NCBI RefSeq assembly: GCF_036370855.1
Contig: NC_088130.1
Coordinates: forward strand, 65,076,941 to 65,140,940
Direction: 5' to 3'
Origin: Dromaius novaehollandiae
Taxonomy: Eukaryota > Chordata > Aves > Casuariiformes > Dromaiidae
DNA: 64,000 nucleotides
In this document: in pieces, positions 1-13,199 of the stretch
Position numbering within the stretch: position 1 is the stretch's first letter
Layout of the letters: each line of letters opens with the position of its first letter
Notes under the pieces: model-generated
Database searches by the model: none
What the model was told of the DNA's origin: nothing
The model's input: the letters and a program-made list of their open reading frames with translations, nothing else
Program-made: the position numbers and the translations under genes

Positions 1-537
1 ACCCAGCCCTGGTGAGGCCACATCTAGAGTACTTTGTCCGTGTCTGGGCTACTCAGTATGACAGAGATGTGGAACTACCAGAGAGGGTCCAGCCAAGGGC
101 TATGAAGAAAATTAAGGTACTGGAGCATCTCTCCTATAAGGAAAGGCTGAGCGAGCTGGGACTCTTCAGCCTGGAGAAGAGAAGACTGAGGGGTATCTTA
201 TCAATGTGCATAAGTATCTGAAGAGAGAGTGTAAAGAGGATGGGGCCAGACTCTTCTCAGTAGTGCCCAGTGATAAGCCCAGATGCAATGGACACAAACT
301 GAAACACAGGAAGTTCCATCTGAACTTGAAAAAAAGCTTCTTCACTGTGAGGGTGACTGAACACTGGAACGGGTTGCTTAAAGAGGTTGTGGAGCCTCCT
401 TCCTTGGAGATATTCAAAACCCTCTGGATACAATCTTGGGCAACATGCTTTAGGTGACCCTGCTTGAGCAGGGGGACTGGACTACATGATCTCCAGAGGT
501 CCCTTACAGCCTCAACCATTCTGTGATTCTCTGTGAC
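1..537 (+). mobile_element. CR1 LINE fragment, 3' end (C-terminal reverse transcriptase ORF plus 3' UTR)
   Basis: This is the 3' part of a CR1 non-LTR retrotransposon and it continues beyond the left edge. In frame from base 12 it encodes the CR1 ORF2 C-terminal signature RPHLEY, then [20 protein letters not shown] (about 126-185). The frame shifts near 195-206 and the homology resumes from 206 with [25 protein letters not shown] and SLEIFKT, ending at a stop at 455-457. The 3' UTR-like stretch 450-537 has the usual pattern: GTGACCCTGCTTGAGCAGG, then GATCTCCAGAGGTCCCTTAC, ending in short ATTCTGTGA-type repeats, the 3' terminus that CR1 has instead of poly(A). The shifted frame and scattered substitutions show an inactive copy. 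The family assignment is firm; the subfamily cannot be named by eye. Confidence 0.93.
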
Positions 538-1410
538 TCATTACAGTCCTTTCTACATATGCACTAAGAACTCAGAAGCTAAACAAATTTCACAGGTCGT
601 CTTTTTTTTTGAAAAAAATTTCTTCCTGTCAGGACCCTGACTCAGTCGTTGTGCATGATGGCATGAGTCCATCCAGTTGGCTTCTAAAATGCTGTAACCA
701 TTTATAACCAGCAGTAGTTCCAGCATCAGATATTGTTATTTTCCTATTTAGCACTTCCTCATCATGTTGTGATATTTTGTAAACACCTTTCATGATTCTA
801 GCTGTTTAATATTCATAAAGAAATCTCCAAAGGAAAGTCTCCATTTCATGAATAGGAATACTTACGTAATTTCAGAACAGAAGTAGCAGTAAAAAAAGAA
901 TAGCAACTTCTTCATGCCTCAAAACAGAAAAACAATGAAAAAAAGAATAAACTTGCAAGATAAACCTAAATATGGGTCAAAGCACAAGCAATCAGAGGAA
1001 ATGGAGACAAAGAATATATTTTGTGTGATTATTAGATCGGAAAAGGTTAATAATTTAAAAAGTCTTCCCCGTGTGATGTCCTCTACACCACACCTGCCTA
1101 CCTGACAGTCTAGGGCTGTACATTTAATTTAAATAATGTTGTTCCTCAGCTTCAAAAACTTATATGCTATTTCATCCTTGATCATTCACACTGGAATTGT
1201 TCTTTTTTCTTCTCTTCACATGTGCATCTTCTCAACTCCATTTATGTCTTCAGTATTCCCCCGCCAATATTGTGTCTCAGTTGGCTTGGCTTACAATGAG
1301 AAAATGAAAAGTTTTTCAGATATTGTCCTCTTTCTTGTAAATGAATAATAGAGGAAGAAAGTTGGAAACATCATTTCTTGGAGGCTTTTAGAGATTATAG
1401 AAATAGAGGC
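538..1410. other. AT-rich non-coding DNA, nothing recognised
   Basis: No open frame above about 70 codons, no recognised repeat and no CpG cluster. The right end of the CR1 element is at about 537. The rest is single-copy-like sequence. Confidence 0.6.
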
Positions 1411-1470
1411 TGTTCCAAAGCCCACGGAAGTCAATTAAGAGATTCATTGACTTCAACAGGCTTTGGAGCT
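1411..1470. repeat. Palindromic interspersed element (old amniote MITE-like hairpin)
   Basis: Two 25-base arms (1411-1435 and 1446-1470) are imperfect reverse complements (19 of 25 positions pair) around a 10-base loop. The arms carry CCAAAGCCC...GAAGTCAAT and its complement ATTGACTTCA...GGCTTTGG. This matches, from memory, a hairpin sequence repeated many times in bird and reptile genomes. The paired structure is seen directly; the family identity is recognition by eye. Confidence 0.6.
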
Positions 1471-1796
1471 ACGCTTAATGAATGTAGGTTTATCTCACTA
1501 TCTGATCAAGAGCCTCAGATCAATCAACATTGCAGCTGCTCAAGAGAAGAAAACTATTTGTAAATAAATGGTTCACTGATTAGTTATGATACTCTCCCCA
1601 AAGCATTTAACTAGTCAATTGATAGTGTACAGAACTGATTACATAGTGGCAAATTTTACTGGTGAGTAAATCAGGGGAACATAAGCTCTCTCTGTCACAA
1701 ATGTATTCTACAAAGCAGATTCTATAGCCTTGGATAATGTATCCAGCTTGTACTTTTCGTAATACATTTATCGGCTTTTTTCATTATTACATCTGA

Positions 1797-1878
1797 ACGC
1801 TTTACAAGTCTTAATAGATTTATCCTCACAGTGTCCCTGAGGCAACAACTATGTGAGCAAAGTTGCCCAAGACTAGGA
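1797..1878 (-). repeat. MIR-like SINE fragment
   Basis: On the minus strand this follows the MIR SINE consensus, with a gap. CGCTTTACA and TTATCCTCACA (1799-1830) correspond to the region after the MIR core, and AAGTTGCCCAAGACTAG (about 1860-1876) to the core's complement. The stretch between them is missing. MIR copies are ancient in amniotes and heavily eroded, which fits the divergence here. Confidence 0.55.
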
Positions 1879-4800
1879 ACCTCTAGGCACAAGCCTGGAG
1901 GAAAATACTTGAAGCAATCACATGCAAAGGAACAGCTGGCCAGAGAAGAAAATATTCTGTGTCAGGAAGAACTGACTATGAGACAGAACTTGGGTAGCAT
2001 CCCTGATTAGGTCAGATTTAGTTCAATTTAGGATTATGTGGCTCCAGCTTTTCCTTTCTTCATTGTGATAGATGGGCTTTTCAAAGATTTCATGTGTCCA
2101 TTTCAGAAGTGACAAAAAAAAAAGTAAAATTGTATACTAAAGTTTTTGATGCCGTCATCTTGAAGACTAGATCTACTAAAATTGGAATTATTATAAATTG
2201 TTGTATGTTGTATGTGAATAAGGTTTGTTGCCCTGTAAATATTGTACTGTTATTGATACTAACAGGTGCTAAGAGTTTGCAAGGCCTAAGAAACGAGGCT
2301 CGTCAGGCTTGCTCTGCCTGCATGTGTTGATGTGACTGGAGCTTTATCTTAGCTTGTTTAGCTTAAATAAATTTTCTAACTACCAGGTTGCTATGGCTAA
2401 TCTGTTTTGTTTGTATTTGTATGGTACAATGATAGTTTTTAAACAGATAGATGCAACAGGCATTTATTTTGTGTATAATGAGATATTTATGAGTAATGTA
2501 GTGATTTAGTGTATAGAAACACAGACCTGGTATGACAGCAGAGGCCTTAAGAAGTGGAGGCACAGGACATGGTGTGGAGGACTAGGAGCATGGGATGGTA
2601 GAAAATGGCGTACGAGCTGGCCCAGAGCTACAAACAAGTCACCAATTGGTCAGTTAAAGAAATGTAGACCTGGAGCTGTGCAAAACCACGTTTGACAGTA
2701 ACAGAGAGCACAAAGAAATAGCATCTGACCTACGTAAACTGCATTATATACAGTAAGTTTGGATGTAATGTGAATTTAAAGACCAAAGAAGAAAAAGATG
2801 TAAAACATGTTAGCAAACATAGACTGAAAAGAAAGAAACCACCATTGTCAGCACCATAATTTTTCCCTGCAAAAGACTATGGATGCTGATGACTCACCTG
2901 CCAGACTGAGGCCATCAACGTTAGGACACTGAGGAACAGTGGAAGGGATAAGCATAACAAAGAAAAGGGGTAGATCCTAGGAAGTGTGTGTATGGCAATT
3001 TTAACTGTATTGTTCATATTGAGATTTTTTTTCTGTAATAGTATTCCTTTCTTTTTCTGTAATAATCATATATGAACTGGTTTTGATTAGATGGTCAAAA
3101 TGTCAATTATACCAACAAGAAATTCTTTATTTACATATAATGTGTGCTGCTTTTTTTGCCCCGAACAAGCTTTTGAACATAACTAGTTAAGTTTGCATAT
3201 AATGTAAAGCCAATAACATTGCAGTTGCATCCTGGGCCTTCTGGTGTCAAACGCTGTAGAACTCAAAACAGTAACATGTTTTCTGCCCACAAGTTTACAA
3301 GACCAGAGCTTACTACAGACAACTGGAGGAATAAAAAAGGAGCAATCCACACTATTAAAAATGTAGCCAGTGAATGAGACTGAACTAGCGGTGGATGAAC
3401 ATTAGGTGACTTCTGTACAAGTGAAGTGGAAAGTGCAATTTAATATTTTGTACTTGCATCTACTTAGGCATTTGAATTTGGTGGCAATGTTAGTAACTTC
3501 AACTTTTTAGGTACTAAATGGCTATACCTATATCAGCAAATAGTGGGGCTAATAAGAGTAGATCTGTTTCAGCAGTTTTACTTTCAACCAGTTCTGTTCT
3601 GGTCCCACAGACTGTGAGCCCACTAGTAAACTGAGGCACAACTTCAGGTTTAGTTTCATCCAAAAGTAATCCAGTCTGCATGTTCCACTATGCCATGATG
3701 TATGATAAACAAGGACAACTGTGTATTCTCTGCAAAAGCACATTCCTGATCTGGTCTAAGATGTACCCCCATAGAAAGATAACTTCTCCAGAGCATCAGA
3801 ATTTGAAGTTTTCTTCTCTCCAAAGACTATGATCACCCAAACCAGTCAGATCCCTAAAACAGACACTGTTAATACTCTCCTGAGTGTTTTTCATGATCAA
3901 ACTGATGCATCTGAAGTTTTTTTGTAAACACTCCCAGAGGGGGTTTTGAAGAGGGATTTACACCTGCTCAGACTCTAGCCTATTGTCTCCTGCTCCCACT
4001 GATACCCAGAAAACTTTATTTTCCTTATACAGGGCTACCGCCTTTTAGAAATGGTACTTCTTCGCAGACAGGGATTAGGACGCTTAGTACTCTGCCAATC
4101 TAGTCTTCCTCCTTTTCCAGAGCACACTGCTTAATGGACTTAGAGGTACTAGGTATCTCCCATTCTTATATAAATCTGTAAATAGTGCAAGACAGTAATC
4201 AGTGCTGCAGTGCCAGCACAACACTAGATGTTACCATTCAATAGACTTTACAATCCATCTTCTTCTCCCTGTCTTATTGTCTTGCTCATTCCCTATCAGC
4301 CATCCTGTAGTGATCTTCCACTGTCAGCTCATACATATTCCACCAACTCCCCGGAAACCACATGTGAATAGTTTCTTTTTGCAGCCATTTATCTGTTGAT
4401 TAGCCTCTTTAAAGAAATAAAGACCATTTTGTTGCCCTCATTTAAACTGACTCTCAAAGCCAACTGATTGTATTTTCTCTAATTTGTAGGGCTATCTTCA
4501 GTAGTATTGCTATGTTATATTGTTCTATTAGTTTGTTAAGTGCACAAATGCTGAATGGGAATTACGCTTAAATGATTTGTTAATACTGCAAGTACCAAAG
4601 GAAATGAGAGCAGAAAATCTTTGTCAGTCTTAGTAAGCTATAAATTCTGCACTCTTCAGAGAGATAAAGTGATGCTGTGCAAAGCATTTTAGAGGGCATG
4701 GAAAGGTTTCTGTTGTAAATATATTAAATATATCGTTAAATTAAAAACAAAGACAAAGATCACAGATGCTGACAAATTTCAGCAAAACAATCTTGTACTG

Positions 4801-7800
4801 CCACCTCAGAGATGCATTAGACAACAGGTTACTGTAAAGCTGTTTCAGTTCCAATGTCTTGGGGAGTGTAACAGGATTAATTGGATATAATTTTATCCCT
4901 TGAAAAGAAAAACCCTTAAAAGGTAAAAAAGGGGTTGAAAAGAACCTTTATGAATAAAAAAAGTTGATTGTAACAAAACAGACAGAATTCTAGCACAGAA
5001 TACAATTTATAGTTGTAGAAACTATACAGAAATGTTTCAGTCTGCTATCATCTCTGACTGAAAGCATTATGAAAGAGTTCATGAGCCAGGAAATGGTGAG
5101 AGCTGTTTGTGTTAACTATAACGTTTCTTAAAATTTTGATATCGCTCGTGATACTTTTAGGTGGCACAGCCTACTGAAGTCTCCTCTGGGATATCTAAAT
5201 GTGGAAGCAAAGACACTGAGGTTTGCCACTGATACCATCACATGTATAACACATTAAAGCTTTCTTGTTAAGGATTCTTTAAAGTATAATTCAAAATTCC
5301 TTTTCTGAGATGATTTAAATGCATTATAAGACAAAGTCAGTCTCATAAAATTCTATTAAGTGTTCATGCTAAGTCTTTTTTAGTGCTCTTGAACAGCAAT
5401 ATGCCTTACTTGAATATAACTTCAGTTATTCAGTTAGTATGGTGTAACTTTCACTTAAATCCCCAGGCCTACTTAAATGTCCTTAAGCTTGCAGAGATAC
5501 TCAACAATTGCCTATGCAATTCACATAGACATACATGACCTTACTTTAAACCATTAACTCGGGTATTGATAATAGAATAAGAGACATACCATAGCTCATC
5601 TGACACTGTCAAGCCTGCACTCCATCAGCCGGGGCAATACCTGACAGTTAACCTAGTGAGTTTCATGTTTTCACAGCTGCTATGTTACCTTACCCAAGCT
5701 ATTTTAAATTCCTGTATGGTGTATCTGTACAAACTGAACTCAGTGCAATAGCTATAATATACATAAAACCATCTTGAAAAGAGGTCAACTTTCATCACCT
5801 CATAACTGCTGGACAGTCTATTACGGTGACTGAAGAGCAATTAAGCATGTATGGAAGTTGAGGATTTGCTTTTTCCTGACAATCATCAATTACCTTTAAC
5901 ATGGACAAACAGAAAACAATATTCACATTACTTTGTGCTTCAAAAGATCTATTTTCCAAGGCCAAAAGAAAGTTACAAGCAATACTGATCAGAGAAGAAA
6001 AAGTAAAACTTGAATGGAATTTAGGAGTTCCTTCAGAATAATTTAGTTGACTCTAAATCTATGATTCGGCAGCCACTGAGTGAAACAACTTTGGCTACAA
6101 GCTCAGTGGCAGAAAAAGGAAGCAATTAGAAATAAGAGCTATGTAACAGAAGAGAAGCATAAGCAAGATGGCAGTGCACATTAGAACTAGTAAGTATCGT
6201 CCAGATCTACATAATGTTTCAGCGCAGAGACTACTTTCCATTCACTGAAGTAGCAAAGTAGTCCCATTAGATTTGCACATAACAAATACTACTCTTCATA
6301 TCCAAAAAGAGAATAAATACATGGAAGGATGACAGATATCTTCAGGTAAAATGCATCTTAAGTTTGTCCTTAGTTATAGGGTTTTGCTCATTAGACCGAC
6401 TGGATGCCACAAGCTACTGTTTTCAAGGAGACTTAGAGAATTTACTTACCTGCGAATTCAGGCTCCAAGATCATCAGCAGTCACTTTTAATCTGTTCCTT
6501 TCCTACTGGCAGCAATATAAACAGCTGTGTTATCAGAATCAAGAATAGAATCATCTGTTAAGATTTTTGGCAAACATGAATGCAGTATCCATAATGATCT
6601 CTTAATAAGGCATTTAAAATCACAAGGAAATGACACTCAACAAAGGGATTTTTATTTCCACTTTTACCCATCACCTTTTCGGACTCACTACTGCATTCTT
6701 CAGCTAACTGAGCGAAATCATGCATGAAATAGTATCCTATTTAGTTTAATGGTTAGCAGAACCTGAATGGCTACATGCAGTGCATTAGCTTAGTTCTGAA
6801 AAGACTCAGTAATTTTTAATACAGTGCAGAACTGTTCAGTGTATAACCTCAATGAATAGGCCAGCCTTATTTCCATTATCAGCAAATATATTCCAGAAGG
6901 CTGTTCCATAATATTCATTCTTATATAATTTTATCTTATACAAAAAGAATCCTAAAAATAAGACTCCCAAAGCTTCACATTTTCTGCTGCTCATTATTAA
7001 ATATTACCTCTGGTAGCAAGAAAATCTTAGTTTTACTTTTTCTATCCTCACTTCCTTTGATAGAATAGCAGCCTTTATCACCATTTCCCCAGTTATCTCA
7101 AAAGCAAATTTCTGCCTTTTTCTATGATCCCTCTTTTGATAGAATACCTTCCTTAAATACTGCATTTTCCTTAAATACACTGCTATTAAAGATACTTTCT
7201 TTAAAGACGCTGAAGAAAATTTCAGCTGTGCACTCTATCATCCCTCTCACACTTCAGATTAACGTAAAAGAAAACAAGATCAGCCATAGGATGGGAAACT
7301 GCATAAATCCCTGTATTTATCATTTGCATTGCAATCCAATTAGAAAACTGGTGATGGAGAACAATTTCACTGTACAGGGTACTGTACAAAGATTAACAAG
7401 AAGATTTCTGCCCCACTGAGCCCGTACAATAACAGATATGCACGTAGCAATCACATATTATTATCCAGGAACTTTGTTTATTCAAACGGATCAGAAAATA
7501 ATGGAATTCCAGAAAACTGGACATTTCAAGTCAAAATATTAATTTTAGGAGTATTTCTGAATTTGAGAAGACTAGGATTTAAGAACTGGGACAGCTTCTT
7601 CTTGACAGGATTCCATGTCTTGACACGCAATTCAGACGTGCATAAATATGCCTGTTCCAGAACACTACCAAAATTTATTTTTCTAGATATGTTTCTGTAT
7701 ACTCCTACGAAGCCTTACTCAGCACAGTTAGTCTTACCAGCTATGTTTCAACCACAAGCACAGAAACCACCCAAGTAACACTGACAAGCTATTCTCAAGT

Positions 7801-9028
7801 GAACTTTCTTTGCAGAAAACTAACGCTAATTATCCTAGTTGTAATGTTATGCTGATGTGGCTTTACTGCTTTAGGGTTAGACCTTAATGCTTCTGTATGA
7901 CTTCTTGGCTCTTGTTTGGCCATCTCTAAAAGCATTCCGTTTTACCACTGACTTAATATTTCTTCCCATTGCCCACACTTAGAGGGCCTAGTGTTATTTG
8001 AGATGTCGTAGGGTATCCAAAACATCTGCATGATACTGGCATATCTCACACAGGATCTAAGGGAGATTGTGTACTTCTGGAGCAACAGCTGGAGGCCACA
8101 CAGCACAACACAGGCTATCTCAAATCATACAAGACACTTAGATGAGGGCAACTAAAACAAACATAAGCCAGACATGGCTTATGTTTTCTGTTAGGGGTGC
8201 AGACACATACTCTAGAAAACTTTAACCAGAAGACAAATTCAGTAAACAATTTGAACATTTCTCTGAGTAGACTTCCATGTCAGTTAGGGGTGGTAAGGCT
8301 TCGGCCTCTAAATCCTATGAAAGTGCAATGAAAAAAGCTGTGCTTTTTCCGTCTTCTATTGCTGACAGTGTATTTATCCTTCTATTCTGCTCTTCCCTCA
8401 GAAATAGCCATTCAGCTCCTTTTGAAACAAATGGGCTTAGCTCTAAGGTTGATACCTGACCTCTTCAAAATGATTTAAGATGCCCCTGGGCTTACTTGTT
8501 CATTTCTTGACTTTCAGCAGCAGACAACCGGAAGATGACCTAAGTAACTGTACTTTTTCTATTATTCCTATCTCTATCTTTTGAGAATTTTATTGCCACA
8601 TGAAATAAAGCCTTTAAAGCCTTCTAAAACAAAATACTTTAGCCTAGCCTTATCCAGCTTAACTTGATTCATCCCACTTACTTAAGAGTCAAAACTTTTC
8701 ATGGAGTCAACTTTTTTACCTGTCTCCAGTTGGCAACAAGATTTCTAATATAGAAATTTCAATGAATTCAGGATGGAGATCCATACTCTAAGTATTTAGT
8801 AAGGACAGGGTAATAGGCTTCAAATACATAAAAAAACTGCAGCAGACAGCAAGGGAATCTATGTTCTATGTCCAAGGTGGAACAGGCAGGAAATAAGGAA
8901 CTTCTGCTGCAGACGTACTGGCCATGAGGAAAGTCTTTCTAACAGAGAGTGAAAAAGTGGAACTCCATGGAAGTTATAGAATAGTATTCCAGCACTGGAA
9001 GTCTATAACTAAAAGTTTGACATTTACC
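1879..9028. other. Long AT-rich non-coding stretch
   Basis: No gene is supported. The longest open frames are 60-80 codons and overlap one another in different frames, with no recognisable domains. A perfect 11-bp inverted repeat lies at 8159-8186 and is listed separately. No CR1, LTR or CpG-rich segment was recognised. The many AATAAA-like strings are what the base composition predicts. Confidence 0.6.
8159..8186. repeat. Perfect 11-bp inverted repeat with 6-nt loop
   Basis: The arm at 8159-8169 (AAACATAAGCC) is the exact reverse complement of 8176-8186 (GGCTTATGTTT), with AGACAT between them. The structure is seen directly; no function is implied. Confidence 0.8.
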
Positions 9029-9052
9029 AAAAAAAAAAAAAAAAAAAAAAAA
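9029..9052. repeat. Poly(A) run, A24
   Basis: Twenty-four consecutive A residues, the longest homopolymer in the window. It could be a simple-repeat expansion or the tail of a retrocopy inserted on the + strand, but the sequence upstream (about 8560-9028) resembles no gene I recognise. Confidence 0.95.
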
Positions 9053-10543
9053 GGAACTTAAGGCAGACAACATGACTTGTTGCAGTCTATGCCAGCCCTC
9101 TGATTGTGTTGAATTGCATTTTAATCCATGAAGTGCTCCACTGGGGGGAAAAGGACTACACCTACAGTGACATTTCTGGCCATCTAAATAAGCTTTCATA
9201 ATTTGGCTCTATGAATTCTTTTTTTCCAGTGCTAGAGAAACTTCTAGATCCATATACCATGAGCTCAGGAAATCTAACACATTTAACACAGTAAGAACTA
9301 TGCTGATACCTAACTCCTTTGACAGAAATTCAGGAAACATTTACAGAAATAGAATTCAACCATAGCTGACTACTAACTAAACAAAACCTTTCAATTTCTT
9401 CCCTTTTCCTTACCTGCCCCTGACCTTGAGTGCCTCTTATACCTGACAAAGAATGAAAATTTTTCATCTATCCTAACTCTCATTTCTCACACTCATGATT
9501 GGAGGGGGGGGAATATAATAAACATGAACGTTTAATCAATAGCCTTGTATGAGCAGAAGAGTAAAGCACAGACTGAATAATGAAGAAATACAATTCTTAC
9601 TCCTGTCGCATATCTAATTAGAGCTTTGCACATGACGCAAATTACTTCAGTCCTGTGATATTACCTGAGATGTTTAAATGTTCTACAAAAGTATTGATTT
9701 TGTTTTGAATGTCAGATCTTAGGCTTGGCAGCTTTTTCTGTGCAACAAACGGATTACACTTGGAATTCTAATTAAGCCTCGTTTCTCAAATGAGAAGCAG
9801 ACAAACAGCAATATAAGTGTACAATTATTGGGCTACAATTATCGACCTTCATAGGAGCAAAATGACCACAATTTTGAATAGTAATGAATAGCACATGATA
9901 TGCCTTGAATGAAAGCTTTTACAAAGATGAGTATCTGACTTCTCAATATATAATAAGCTGTCTGGAAAAAGATTGGTTAAATAATTCAAATGGAACTTTT
10001 TTTAAAAAAAAAAAAACAGGTTTGGTGACTTAGCAGTGTGAAGTATTAACCTTTAGAAAATCAATTGTCTTCTCATCTCCTCTGGTTAAGGAAAACACAC
10101 AGATGCAAGAAAAACTCCACAGAAATCTGATAGAATTAGTCAGCAGTGAATGTAAATCTCATTTTAAACTAAGCTTTCAGCACATGTGTGAGACCTTTGC
10201 AGGAGATGCGGTACGGCAAAGAGTTTAGAGACTGAAACTGAATAAGAAAAGAAACCGTCACTGTGAAAAGCTGGAATGAAAGATCTGAACTGTTCTCCAA
10301 GACCGGCGAATAGCTGACGTGCAACACTTGCAGTTCACTGGCTTCAGAGCTACAGGCTGCTCATGTCACTTTGAGGACACTGGCTTTGGAAGCCTGCTGA
10401 GACTGTACAAGATGAAGCAGTTAGGAAGTTCCACCTGACATTCACAGAAAAGAATCACATCATTCTAATTCAATCTTCAGGTTTTCATTATTTAAAGACA
10501 TCAGCTTCAGGTTTCAGTTCATGCCTATTGTTGCTACTAGCTG
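9053..10543. other. AT-rich non-coding DNA
   Basis: No supported open frame, repeat family or RNA gene. It contains short A, T and G runs near 9504 and 10000 only. Confidence 0.55.
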
Positions 10544-10556
10544 CCCCCCCCCCCCC
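10544..10556. repeat. Poly(C) run, C13
   Basis: Thirteen C residues follow CTG and precede GCCTTTCTG. The complementary strand is a G13 tract. A small proline-rich open frame over it is only a translation of the homopolymer. Confidence 0.95.
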
Positions 10557-13199
10557 GCCTTTCTGTTTGATTTTTCACTTCCACCTCACATTCCTCAAAT
10601 ATCCCATCATTCCTTTAGTCTTAATAGTGAAGCAAAGAAAGAAAACAAGTCTTTACCAAGACATGGTTAGTTCAAAACTGTTTCCTACAGCATATGGACA
10701 AGAAACCTAAGTAACCCAACAATCTAGTAATGGCTGTTACTAAGTAGTCAGTTATGTAATTTCCAGATTCAGTGAGATAACATTTCCAAATTTTAGAAGA
10801 GATTTTAAATTTCAGGCTCCAGGTTTTAAAACAATAACTTAAGTTCTCATGTTATTTTTATGCCCCTAGCTGGTTCTTCTCTGAATCATGGTAGATTCTC
10901 ATCCTACACACACACGTATGCATACATACACACACACACACACACACGTGCGCAGCTTCCCTTAAATAAAATCTCTGCATTTCAAGTATCTGCTGAATGA
11001 GGAATTCAATCACAAAAACACTGAACTCTATTTGGAAGCCATTCCAGATATTCAGCCAAATATTTGTTGTTTTGAGTTCCCTGTATTTTTCCCTGTATAT
11101 AGTTACTGTTAATTACCATCCTCTAAAGCATCAGTGTCATGACCTGGTTGTTACAATCACCACACAATAAAGAATATTACATTGTAAATGTTCAAAAACA
11201 AAAATATATCAGACAATAAAATAACTTCTGTCATGACATTTAACAGAAATGATTTTACAACAGAAAAATGTGGATGTTCAGTTTTCAGGAAAGGTAACAG
11301 GCCTCAGTACTATGTGTAAAAAATTCCCCTTTAAGAAGGGAATTTTCCTCAGCTCCTATTTTGGTGGTTTATGAAATTAAGTGGCAATAAGTTCTCAACC
11401 CTGTGGAAAACCCAGATACTCCTGAGACATGAATATCTATTTTTTGGGGGGGTTTTTTGTTTGTTTGTTTTAAAGCCATCTTCAAGGTCTATTTTTTCCT
11501 TCAACATCCATTACGTCACCAAGCTTTTTAATTCAGTGTTATCATTTTACGATAAGGCTAGTAGAATACCTTCCTACAACAGAACACGTACACCATCTAT
11601 TTAAATTATTTAACTGCCTCTGAGTCCAATGTTTGTAAACCTCCTTCTTCCTTGCCACACTGAATCATGTCGACTGTTGTAGAGCTCAAAGGGATGAGCA
11701 GTGCACAGCAGGCCCACAGAGAGTAGCAGAAGCCAGAGAGAAAGTCAGGAGACTATAGGAGGTTCTACAGTAACTTTAGAGTACGTGACTGTACTGCTCT
11801 ATCCACTATATTGCTCCCACTTTTATCTCAGGGCATATCCCAAAGAAAAGCTTATAAATTGGAAAAGAATTATTCTCTGTTTATGAATAACCTATTGTTC
11901 TGACCTTTTTGCTTTGAAGTCAGTACTTGCTCAAGGGTGATTCAACGTTATGCTTTGGCTTTGATGTACAATCTTAAAAGCACCATTACAGGCATTTACT
12001 GGAAGGGAATACCTTGTTGCCATGACTACTAGTGCATCACTTGAAATAGTGATATAGCTGGATTTCATCACCATGACACTAATTTTCTCCAGTGCAGCAA
12101 TGAAGGGCCTAGATCATAATAGCATTAGATGCAATAGTGTTACATTTCCTTCGTTTTGCTTCTTAAAGTTTGTATAGGTGAAATCCACGCCTGCAAGGGA
12201 AAAATCTGTAAACAAGAGAACACCGTGCCAACTATTGTTTATAGGGGTAGAAAGAAAAACAGTATTTTTGGCTTTGTTTCTTACTAGGAAAGATGAACTG
12301 CAGAATCCTGCAGGAAATCAGCTGTCAGGCTTACCATAAACTATATTGCTATGAGATACTGACAGTCAAATTAAAGTGCTGCTCCTCATGACTACCTGGG
12401 CCTAATCCAGTGTTCACTGAGTTTTTTCAGCTGAACACAATATGGTGATGTGTGGCATGAAGATCATTTATAAGACTCTCTAGGGCATGCCTTTGTTTCA
12501 TACAGAGCGAGGCAGAGGGGACCTTTACCAAAGAGTGAGAGTACAGAAGGCTCAGGTGCAGAACCAAAATGAAGCATCTGTGTGACTTTTGGATCCCAAG
12601 TGATTCATATACAACCAGCTTAGTAACTGATGAAGCTGCCTCTAATTATGTTTGGAAATAACCTCTAGTTCCAGGGTTACCACAAATCAGACCAGTTCAG
12701 TTTTCCCTGTCACAGAGACGTACTCTGAGACAGCTATGAAGTCCCAGATATCATAGGACTCACCTATGGAGAAAGATGGGGCAAATGCATGACATTGGTT
12801 TTCAACAGGGCTGAGTGGAAAGTAACAGTTCTATATCAGCTCCTGTTTTCACATCCCACCAGGCTGAAAACTAAACCTTTAGAAATTAACTGAGATGGAA
12901 ACTCCTTCTACAGCCTTCTAGTTGAGAGATTAAAAAAAAACCTAAATTCTTATTTCAGTCTGATTAAGGAAGCTTTTCAGTCATACTCCCAAACACTGAA
13001 TCAGCACATACAAAGGATCTAAACTGAGATTGCTTGCATCTTTCTGCCGTCCTCACTTTACTTGAGCATCCAGGTATCGTGGGAAAAAAAGTCTTGACTC
13101 TGGGAATTTCACTGTATTTAATTAATTGTCAATCAACGTAAACTTTTAATTACTGATTTGGGTATTTAGAAACAAAAAACAACAAACAGCTAACACACA
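10557..13199. other. AT-rich non-coding DNA with one CA microsatellite
   Basis: No gene is supported; open frames stay below 80 codons. It holds the CA-rich microsatellite listed separately and a G7/T-rich low-complexity patch near 11440-11472. One arm resembling the palindromic amniote element may be present near 12399-12420, but the match is too short to call. Confidence 0.55.
10906..10949. repeat. CA dinucleotide microsatellite, interrupted
   Basis: An alternating CA tract interrupted by GTATGCATACAT near 10916-10927. The longest pure section is about ten CA units, from roughly 10928 to 10947. Confidence 0.9.

Noticed and set aside
12..457. Two frames (12-221 and 206-457) as a host gene
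   Set aside because: Both are pieces of CR1 ORF2 separated by a frameshift, so they are part of a dead transposon.
10528..10710. Small frame starting in a proline run
   Set aside because: The prolines come from the C13 homopolymer; no coding signal follows.
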